From NCBI GenBank assembly GCA_016699755.1, contig CP065009.1, forward strand, positions 1,240,001 through 1,304,000: 64,000 nucleotides of DNA. Direction: 5' to 3'. The DNA comes from Candidatus Peregrinibacteria bacterium (GTDB lineage: Bacteria > Patescibacteriota > Gracilibacteria > CAIRYL01 > GCA-016699755). Within the stretch, counting starts at the first letter, position 1. The number at the start of each line of letters is the position of its first letter. Positions 50,077 through 56,883 of this stretch are shown here, piece after piece. The notes under the pieces are model-generated. The model was not told the origin of the DNA and searched no databases. It saw only the letters and a program-made list of their open reading frames with translations. A program made the position numbers and the translations under genes.

Positions 50077-50520
50077 CTACTCCGATTTCTTTTTTGAGAG
50101 TTCGTAGAGAATTAATGCGGCTATTCCAAGGGAAATAGCAATATCTGCCACGTTAAATACAGGGAATTTCCACACTGCAATAAAATCTGTCACGGAGCCA
50201 AATGCAACGCGTTCCCAAAAGTTTCCGAGTGCGCCACCAATAATACTTGCAATAGCACATTGTTCCCATTGTGTTTTTGCCTTTTCTTTGCCATAGCACA
50301 AGAGTCCGAGTAGAAGGAAAATAGTGAGAAAAACCTGAAAAACGAGCGGAACAGGAAGAGAGAGTGCAATGCCAGTATTTCGATGATATTCAAAGGCAAA
50401 AAGCCCAGGGATAATTTCCACCGTGTTTCCTTGAAAATACTGTTGTACTTCATATTTGCTGATAAGGTCGAGGAAGAGAATACTAGCAGTGATGCCGATG
50501 GGAAGGATGAGAAAGTTCAT
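50077..50520 (-). CDS. lspA: lipoprotein signal peptidase LspA
   Basis: The signal peptidase II (147 residues) is an aspartyl protease with four membrane helices that cleaves prolipoproteins, such as the one at 27332-28033. The motif NTGIALSLP and the catalytic blocks GALGNFWERVAFGSVTDFI and FNVADIAISLG contain the two active Asp. ATG at 50520 (MNFLILPIG) gives the usual length; an ATG at 50574 would bring it to 24 bp from the first CRISPR repeat. It is on the array's distal side and has no functional link to it. Confidence 0.9.
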   Translation of the reverse strand: MNFLILPIGITASILFLDLISKYEVQQYFQGNTVEIIPGLFAFEYHRNTGIALSLPVPLVFQVFLTIFLLLGLLCYGKEKAKTQWEQCAIASIIGGALGNFWERVAFGSVTDFIAVWKFPVFNVADIAISLGIAALILYELSKKKSE

Positions 50521-50888
50521 GGGATTTAGAAGAGCAGGATTTTCTGAATTGAATACTAATGAGAAGTAGAGCACAACTCAACTGAGGCTTTCGCTTGATC
50601 TACAAAAGTAGAAATCCTATAGGTCGTTTAGAGAGAAAAATTGACGACGATTTTAAAGAAATATCTACAAAAGTAGAAATCCTATAGGTCGTTTAGAGAC
50701 GAAATGCTAACCGATGATGCCCTCCATCTACAAAAGTAGAAATCCTATAGGTCGTTTAGAGTCGGAAATAAACGATATTATTATCGCCATCTACAAAAGT
50801 AGAAATCCTATAGGTCGTTTAGAGTTGTGCCCTGTATTGTCTGCCTCTTAATATCTACAAAAGTAGAAATCCTATAGGTCGTTTAGAG

Positions 50889-51652
50889 CCAAGCGAGTAG
50901 CAATAAGAATGTTTGGTGGGAAAGGCACAAAAGAAGGGATTGTAGACCCTGTATTAAAACGAATAGCGAATAAAGCAAAGCTAAAAGAAGCGGCTGCAAA
51001 GAGCAAAACAAAAGAAGCCGTTAAGACCCAGAAAGCTATAAAAAGAGAACAAGAGAACATGGCGATTTTTGCTGATGAGTTGCAGAAAAAAGGATTAAAA
51101 ATGGGTGATGGCTTTAGTATGACCGATACTGCACCACTTACAAGACAAGAGCAACTTCTTATAAAAGAAACACAAAACAAAGAAGAGGCAATGAAGGTCG
51201 CTGAGTATATCTACAAGATGAGACTGGAAGGGAAAGCTGTTGGTGAAGGCTTTACTGTTCAAGACCTCGTAGACACACCATTATCAAATCCTACAGATAG
51301 AAATATTAATCTACCTGGAGCACCAGAGGACAATATTATACCTCAATCATCAAAAAACAATCGAAATCCAATCCAGCCGAGTACGAAAAGCACTGCAAAT
51401 CCCCAAGTCATAGATGAAAAAACACCACCTATACCTAAGCAAAAAACGCAAGTAAAGTCAACGGTTACAAAGCCAGTTGAACCAACAATTAAAACAGCAT
51501 TTGCAACTGACTCATCAGGAAAAGTTAAAGTATCATCAGTATTGGATTTTTTAGAAAAATCAGTAAAAAAAGATGACCTAGGGATGATAAAAATAGCAAG
51601 AGATACTGTTGATAATATAGGGCAATCAAGAAAGACGAATCTACAAAAGTAG
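50889..51652 (+). other. foreign gene fragment as a 750-bp interval inside the CRISPR array
   Basis: Between repeat 5 (50853-50888) and repeat 6 (51639-51674), both perfect, lie 750 bp in place of a 25-30 bp spacer. One plus-strand frame is open from a TAG in repeat 5 to the same TAG in repeat 6 and covers the whole insert; the first ATG is at 50909 (MFGGKGTKEG) and no ribosome-binding site is evident. The product is Lys/Glu/Thr/Pro-rich and contains two related phrases, MGDGFSMTD and VGEGFTVQD. Codons are unlike those of the neighbours (many ATA, AGA, TTA). It has neither its own start nor stop, so it looks like an internal piece of a larger phage or plasmid gene. An assembly chimera is possible. 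Confidence 0.8.
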
Positions 51653-51865
51653 AAATCCTATAGGTCGTTTAGAGGTTCATTGCACCTAAGCGGTAAGCGT
51701 TATCTACAAAAGTAGAAATCCTATAGGTCGTTTAGAGAAGACCAACAAATGTGGACACAGGCGAAATCTACAAAAGTAGAAATCCTATAGGTCGTTTAGA
51801 GCACATAGATTTACTCGTTCATTTGTTAAATCTACAAAAGTAGAAATCCTATAGGTCGTTTAGAG

Positions 51866-52119
51866 CTAAATAAGGGGAAAATAAAATCTCCTATCTACAA
51901 AAGTAGAAATCCTATAGGTCGTTTAGAGGAGAGACAAAAGAACATTTACACCACCGATCTACAAAAGTAGAAATCCTATAGGTCGTTTAGAGCTAAATAA
52001 GGGGAAAATAAAATCTCCTATCTACAAAAGTAGAAATCCTATAGGTCGTTTAGAGGAGAGACAAAAGAACATTTACACCACCGATCTACAAAAGTAGAAA
52101 TCCTATAGGTCGTTTAGAG
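51866..52119. repeat. tandem duplication of two spacer-repeat units in the array
   Basis: The 127-bp block 51866-51992 (spacers beginning CTAAATAAGGGG and GAGAGACAAAAG, each with its repeat) occurs again at 51993-52119 without mismatch. This is best explained by slippage or recombination between identical repeats, not by new acquisition. Confidence 0.95.
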
Positions 52120-54340
52120 AATACAAAAGCCACTACCTCGCCATTCTATCTACAAAAGTAGAAATCCTATAGGTCGTTTAGAGCAATATGTAATTACTTT
52201 ACAAATTACATATCTACAAAAGTAGAAATCCTATAGGTCGTTTAGAGTCGGAGAGACAGTCGGGAAGTCATATGTATCTACAAAAGTAGAAATCCTATAG
52301 GTCGTTTAGAGAACCGACACGATAAAACAGTCGGCTCGCATCTACAAAAGTAGAAATCCTATAGGTCGTTTAGAGCAAATCAGAAGCCATCCACTCTATA
52401 AATCTACAAAAGTAGAAATCCTATAGGTCGTTTAGAGATATAATCCTGAAAAATACTTTACTCTTATCTACAAAAGTAGAAATCCTATAGGTCGTTTAGA
52501 GTTTTTCTTTTCGTTGAATTGTTCATATTATCTACAAAAGTAGAAATCCTATAGGTCGTTTAGAGAGTAAATCACGAAACATTTCTTCTTGTATCTACAA
52601 AAGTAGAAATCCTATAGGTCGTTTAGAGTTGTGGTAGACTACATTGCGTATCGCATTATCTACAAAAGTAGAAATCCTATAGGTCGTTTAGAGACATTGT
52701 GGCAAGACTCACTGAAATCAAATCTACAAAAGTAGAAATCCTATAGGTCGTTTAGAGAATCTTCTTGCCCTGTGTATAAGTCGGATCTACAAAAGTAGAA
52801 ATCCTATAGGTCGTTTAGAGCAAATCAGAAGCCATCCACTCTATAAATCTACAAAAGTAGAAATCCTATAGGTCGTTTAGAGATTATAAGAATGATGATA
52901 ACGTTTCTTAATCTACAAAAGTAGAAATCCTATAGGTCGTTTAGAGCCTGAAAAAGGTGCGAATGAGATCTTGATCTACAAAAGTAGAAATCCTATAGGT
53001 CGTTTAGAGTAACCAATGAAGACTATCCCATCTACGATCTACAAAAGTAGAAATCCTATAGGTCGTTTAGAGAAACGATTAACAACTCCACAGGAGTTAA
53101 TCTACAAAAGTAGAAATCCTATAGGTCGTTTAGAGGATGTTGTCACTGACGGATTCGGCTCTATCTACAAAAGTAGAAATCCTATAGGTCGTTTAGAGCT
53201 ATGACGTCGCACAGTTCATGACAATAATCTACAAAAGTAGAAATCCTATAGGTCGTTTAGAGACAACGTACTTCTCGCAGATGATGAGCTGATCTACAAA
53301 AGTAGAAATCCTATAGGTCGTTTAGAGATAACCAACGAAGACTATCCCATCTACGATCTACAAAAGTAGAAATCCTATAGGTCGTTTAGAGTCTTTCAGA
53401 AACGAACGCAGGGTCTTTGATCTACAAAAGTAGAAATCCTATAGGTCGTTTAGAGAAAATAACATTTTCCTAAAACGGCTTTAATCTACAAAAGTAGAAA
53501 TCCTATAGGTCGTTTAGAGAAGAAACCAACCGTATGCACGCGCAACATCTACAAAAGTAGAAATCCTATAGGTCGTTTAGAGGCTCATAGTCAATTCAGA
53601 CGCCGAGAGATCTACAAAAGTAGAAATCCTATAGGTCGTTTAGAGCTTTTTTCCAAAGAGGATATTCTCTGTTATCTACAAAAGTAGAAATCCTATAGGT
53701 CGTTTAGAGACAACACCCTCCAACAGAGAGCGTACATCTACAAAAGTAGAAATCCTATAGGTCGTTTAGAGAATTATTTCCTTGCGAGAACCAAGAATAT
53801 CTACAAAAGTAGAAATCCTATAGGTCGTTTAGAGTCTCGGACAGAAAAAATACGCCACAGATCTACAAAAGTAGAAATCCTATAGGTCGTTTAGAGGTTG
53901 GTGAAGGTGCTGAGAGAGTGTATGATATCTACAAAAGTAGAAATCCTATAGGTCGTTTAGAGAGACGACGGAGGAAGACGAAGAAATGAATATCTACAAA
54001 AGTAGAAATCCTATAGGTCGTTTAGAGTTACCACAGGGAGAAGATGGGATGACGAATCTACAAAAGTAGAAATCCTATAGGTCGTTTAGAGAGTAAAATA
54101 ACGTTCAGCCGTGTCATGTATCTACAAAAGTAGAAATCCTATAGGTCGTTTAGAGACTTTTTCTCCACCATTCGTCAAATAATCTACAAAAGTAGAAATC
54201 CTATAGGTCGTTTAGAGATGAAGAATTCTGCTAGTACAGGTTATCTACAAAAGTAGAAATCCTATAGGTCGTTTAGAGACAAAAATGATGTTGCCTATGG
54301 AACTATCTACAAAAGTAGAAATCCTATAGGTCGTTTAGAG

Positions 54341-54560
54341 AGCAAATTTGTTTTGGAGAAGCCGAAAAGATACAAACCCCGAAAATATTCAGGACGACTT
54401 TTTGGCTTTTCTTCATGGTGTCTTTTTAGAAAGACAGAGGTTTGCAATTTTTCTCAAAAAGCCCCATACGGATTTCCACCAAATATTGGTGAATTGAATT
54501 TTTAAAGAACGACCAAAGATCACCATCAGTATACCATTTCTGTTTTCGAAATCCAGAAAA
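54341..54560 (-). promoter_or_regulatory. CRISPR leader with extended -10 promoter
   Basis: The 220 bp between cas2 and the first repeat hold no gene. On the minus strand TGG-TATACT (54528-54536) is an extended -10 element that would start the pre-crRNA about 180 bp before the array. Two inverted repeats lie downstream: CACCAA/TTGGTG near 54476-54490, and a larger imperfect pair of 11-bp arms (AAGCCaAAAAG and CTTTTcGGCTT) close to the first repeat, at about 54360-54415. The second could be a Cas1-Cas2 docking or DNA-bending site. Confidence 0.6.
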
Positions 54561-54839
54561 TTATACAAAAATAACCGCATCGTCTTTGTTGGCGGCGTAT
54601 CCATATTTGATGGTTTTTTTCTCATCCGACTGCGAAATAGGAAAAATAAGCACGCTATCTGCTTGGCTAAATTTTTTGAGAAACTTCCCCTCAATCTCCG
54701 CCAGTACCAAGTTTAAAATCCGCTCACTACTCTTGAGTTCAAACACAGAATACTGCACGCGCCAACCATATTGCTTCAGAAATTTGGAAAATTGCGTCCG
54801 TAACTTGTCATTTTGAATGTCGTAGGTGACAAGAAGCAT
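54561..54839 (-). CDS. cas2: CRISPR-associated endonuclease Cas2
   Basis: The 92-residue ferredoxin-like protein is the central dimer of the Cas1-Cas2 spacer integrase. It shows LLVTYDIQNDKLRTQFSKFL with the conserved Asp after the first strand, then YGWRVQYSVFEL. The family normally reads YDI..dkrR and Q.SVFE, so the match is good. It lies 8 bp after cas1 and directly before the leader. The stop codon (TAA) overlaps a TATAAT sequence on the same strand (54560-54565), which may be a second leader promoter. Confidence 0.95.
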   Translation of the reverse strand: MLLVTYDIQNDKLRTQFSKFLKQYGWRVQYSVFELKSSERILNLVLAEIEGKFLKKFSQADSVLIFPISQSDEKKTIKYGYAANKDDAVIFV

Positions 54840-54847
54840 TTGTTTTT

Positions 54848-55804
54848 TTAGACAGAAAATACAGGGAGTTTTTCCATTTCATCACGGATGAAACAGCGGT
54901 AGTAGCTTTGCACATGGCGAAAAATATCCTCTTTTCGTTCCACAATGGCATTGGTAAAAATACGAGCGTACTTTCCTCCATTTTTCCATGGCAACATATA
55001 TTGGTGTCCGTGAATATCAAAATCTTTTTCATCAATTTGCTTGAGTCCATATGCATTGCGAAGCGCACGGTCAACAAGACATCGAAATGGCTCCACCATG
55101 TCACACACGAGAGATTTTCGCTCATAGAAAAACTGATGATACACGCCGCAATATATGTCGAATCCATAGAGTCGCAAATGTGCCTCGAGAATGTGAAAAA
55201 GAATGGTGTAGCCCATGTCGAGCAAGGTATTTGCTGGATCAAACTTGGTTCGTGGTTTTCTTCCGTGCCAGCTCATCTCCCGAAAATATGCACCAAAAAA
55301 CAGTTTTGCCACGCTTCCCTCAATTCCCAAAAGTGATTCATTATTTTTCGCTTCGGGAATTCCTTTTGCTATTTCTCGAATATCTGCGATGGCTTTTTTC
55401 TCAATATCTGTTTTTTTTCGAATCGATTGGAGGAGTGCGAGTTGATTTTTAATTTTGTTGTGCACAAGATGCCGTGCAATGGGCAGTGAATCTGATAGAA
55501 GATATTGGCGTTTTCGAAGAAGAGTGTTTCCTTCAGTTTTTGCCCCAAGCGCGGCGTAGACGCGGAAATTTTGATTTACAAAAAAGAGTGCGACTCCGTT
55601 TTTGATTATTTTCTGGAGAAAGACGCTCGAAAAGGTTCCATGTCCAATAACAAATAAAGCAAAAATTCGATGAAAAGGGAGTTGAAACAAAATTTCCTTT
55701 TCTTTTTCAAGAATGAGATTGTTGTTTTGAAAACGCAAATGTCGTGCGTCTTCGGTAGAGAGAAAGAGAATCTGTTTTTCGCAAAAGTCTGGGTACGAAA
55801 GCAT
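54848..55804 (-). CDS. cas1: CRISPR-associated integrase Cas1
   Basis: Cas1 (318 residues) joins prespacers to the leader-proximal repeat. Metal ligands are visible: Glu162 (LLGIEGSVAKLFF), His223 (GVYHQFFYERKSL) and Asp235/Glu238 (CDMVEPFRCLVD). The amino beta-domain and carboxyl helical domain have normal lengths. It is 14 bp after cas4 and 8 bp before cas2, one adaptation operon. The type V-A association fits, since cas12a loci typically carry cas4-cas1-cas2. Confidence 0.96.
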   Translation of the reverse strand: MLSYPDFCEKQILFLSTEDARHLRFQNNNLILEKEKEILFQLPFHRIFALFVIGHGTFSSVFLQKIIKNGVALFFVNQNFRVYAALGAKTEGNTLLRKRQYLLSDSLPIARHLVHNKIKNQLALLQSIRKKTDIEKKAIADIREIAKGIPEAKNNESLLGIEGSVAKLFFGAYFREMSWHGRKPRTKFDPANTLLDMGYTILFHILEAHLRLYGFDIYCGVYHQFFYERKSLVCDMVEPFRCLVDRALRNAYGLKQIDEKDFDIHGHQYMLPWKNGGKYARIFTNAIVERKEDIFRHVQSYYRCFIRDEMEKLPVFSV

Positions 55805-55818
55805 AAGAAGAGGGGAAA

Positions 55819-56373
55819 TTATAATTCCGCCTTAGAATCGCAAAGTTCCGCATAAATACATCGGGCGCACTTTTGCGGATTGGGTACGAAAGGCGTTTCG
55901 AGAGAAAAATGTCGCAATTCCTCTATTATTTGGAAAAGCTCATCTTTTTCTTTTTGCGTTGGAACAGGAATTTCAAATCTCGTATTGGTCGAGAGCGAGT
56001 AAAGAACAATCTTCTGCACCAAAAACCCCTCTTCTTCTAAGCATATTGCTTGCGCCCATACCTGATATTTGTATCCATCGTAAATGGTCGTTATTTTTCG
56101 CTTCCGTTCTACCAATTCACCGGTTTTGGTGTTGAAAAGGTCTATTTTGCCACACACGCCAAGCGTATCACTCCAAATTTCTAAACCTTGAATCCATTTT
56201 TTTGAAGTGGAATAGGTTTTTGTGTCGATACTTTCGTGAGCGATATTTCCCTTTTTCTGTGGTGTATCGTGAAAAACATTCGTGGAATATTGTCCGTACA
56301 GGTTATGAAAATAGAGTGATCGTGGACAAAAGACAAAGTCGTTCAGCCAAGTAATTTGAATGTATGATTCCAT
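55819..56373 (-). CDS. cas4: CRISPR-associated exonuclease Cas4
   Basis: A 184-residue RecB-type nuclease with a [4Fe-4S] cluster that trims prespacers and selects their PAM side. The Cys ligands are Cys16 in FVFCPRSLYFHN and Cys169, Cys172 and Cys178 in KCARCIYAELCDS. The nuclease core shows GKIDLFNTKTGELVERKRK (Asp and E-x-K) and the following YKYQVWAQAICLEE (Q-x-x-x-Y-like motif III region). It starts about 40 bp after its own promoter and leads the cas4-cas1-cas2 operon. Confidence 0.95.
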   Translation of the reverse strand: MESYIQITWLNDFVFCPRSLYFHNLYGQYSTNVFHDTPQKKGNIAHESIDTKTYSTSKKWIQGLEIWSDTLGVCGKIDLFNTKTGELVERKRKITTIYDGYKYQVWAQAICLEEEGFLVQKIVLYSLSTNTRFEIPVPTQKEKDELFQIIEELRHFSLETPFVPNPQKCARCIYAELCDSKAEL

Positions 56374-56417
56374 GTGTATGTTTTTGTTTTCCTTCGCTGA
56401 AAAACGAAAGCATGTGT

Positions 56418-56426
56418 ATTATAGCA
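56418..56426 (-). promoter_or_regulatory. promoter of cas4-cas1-cas2
   Basis: On the minus strand TGC-TATAAT is a perfect extended -10 element, 44 bp before the cas4 start. The -35 region is weak, as usual for extended -10 promoters. Adaptation genes thus have their own promoter, separate from cas12a. Confidence 0.7.
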
Positions 56427-56449
56427 TATTTTTTATAGATGTTCTTTTG

Positions 56450-56495
56450 AAAAAAATGTTCCTCAAAACAATGATGTTGTTCATCACTCTTGAGG
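56450..56495 (-). terminator. terminator between effector and adaptation genes
   Basis: On the minus strand a stem formed by CCTCAA/TTGAGG and TGATG/CATCA (56461-56495) is followed, after a few bases, by seven T at 56450-56456. It lies just past the small ORF that follows cas12a, and just before the cas4 promoter. The effector module and the adaptation module are therefore separately transcribed. Confidence 0.65.
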
Positions 56496-56522
56496 ATTGT
56501 GAGGAAATATAAGACTCACGAC

Positions 56523-56852
56523 TTATTTCTTCTTTCTCTCTTCTTCCATTGCCTTTTTTGAAGAAAAATAAGAGAGTTGTCGTTTCCACTCTTCCCGATC
56601 AATTAAAAACAAATCCCACTCTTTCTCAGAAATGAAAAGGTCAAGATCACTTGTATTCTTGTCTTTCTTTGGTCTTCTATTTTCAATCCATTTTTGAATA
56701 TGAGCATTTTCAAAATTCTCAATAAGTGTTTCAAATTGTCGGGAACATTCTTTGAAAATTTCTTCCCCTTTTTTTTCTGAAAAATCAGGCAATAAATTTT
56801 GAAGAGAAGCATTTCTTATCTGGAATCCAATGCTTTTGGTAAATTGATACAT
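56523..56852 (-). CDS. 109-aa ORF with a Cas12a-like carboxyl tail
   Basis: The ORF lies 31 bp after the cas12a stop. Its amino end, MYQFTKSIGFQIRNASLQ, has the spacing of type V effector openings (compare YSLSKTLRFELKPVG in the Cas12a here). Its carboxyl end, DLFISEKEWDLFLIDREEWK then QLSYFSSKKAMEEE, matches the last residues of the adjacent Cas12a (NLFVSNAEWDNF) and, from memory, continues like the longer tail of the Peregrinibacteria Cas12a. None of the nuclease core is present. It may be a second cas12 gene with a huge in-frame deletion, or a small accessory or regulator protein made from effector ends. A longer frame begins at 56915 inside cas12a. There is no good ribosome-binding site. 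Confidence 0.6.
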   Translation of the reverse strand: MYQFTKSIGFQIRNASLQNLLPDFSEKKGEEIFKECSRQFETLIENFENAHIQKWIENRRPKKDKNTSDLDLFISEKEWDLFLIDREEWKRQLSYFSSKKAMEEERKKK

Positions 56853-56883
56853 AATTTTGAAAAAGAAGGTAAGCCAATCCTTA

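Larger units (their letters stand above)
50598..54340 (-). CRISPR. type V-A CRISPR array, 48 repeats, interrupted once
   Basis: Forty-eight identical 36-bp repeats are spaced by 25-30 bp. Five are at 50598-50888 and 43 at 51639-54340. In the crRNA direction (minus strand) the repeat begins CTCTAAACGACC and ends with the Cas12a handle stem TCTAC, loop TTTT, GTAGA, then T. The spacers number 46, plus a 750-bp interval at 50889-51638. Two spacers recur in tandem (51866-51956 and 51993-52083), one recurs at a distance (52376 and 52821), and one pair differs by one base (53010 and 53328). The leader, hence the newest spacers, is on the right next to cas2. The leader-distal repeat is not degenerate. 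Confidence 0.97.

Noticed and set aside
50872..51180. 102-codon minus-strand frame in the array insert
   Set aside because: It is a shadow of the much longer plus-strand frame, which is open across the whole insert and has protein-like composition.
50889..51652. Insertion sequence or transposon in the array
   Set aside because: No terminal inverted repeats, target-site duplication or transposase motif; the insert ends exactly at the repeat boundaries, as a spacer does.
53016..53204. 62-codon plus-strand frame with three copies of YKSRNPIGRLE
   Set aside because: It is only the translation of consecutive CRISPR repeats and spacers on the strand opposite to crRNA; no gene.
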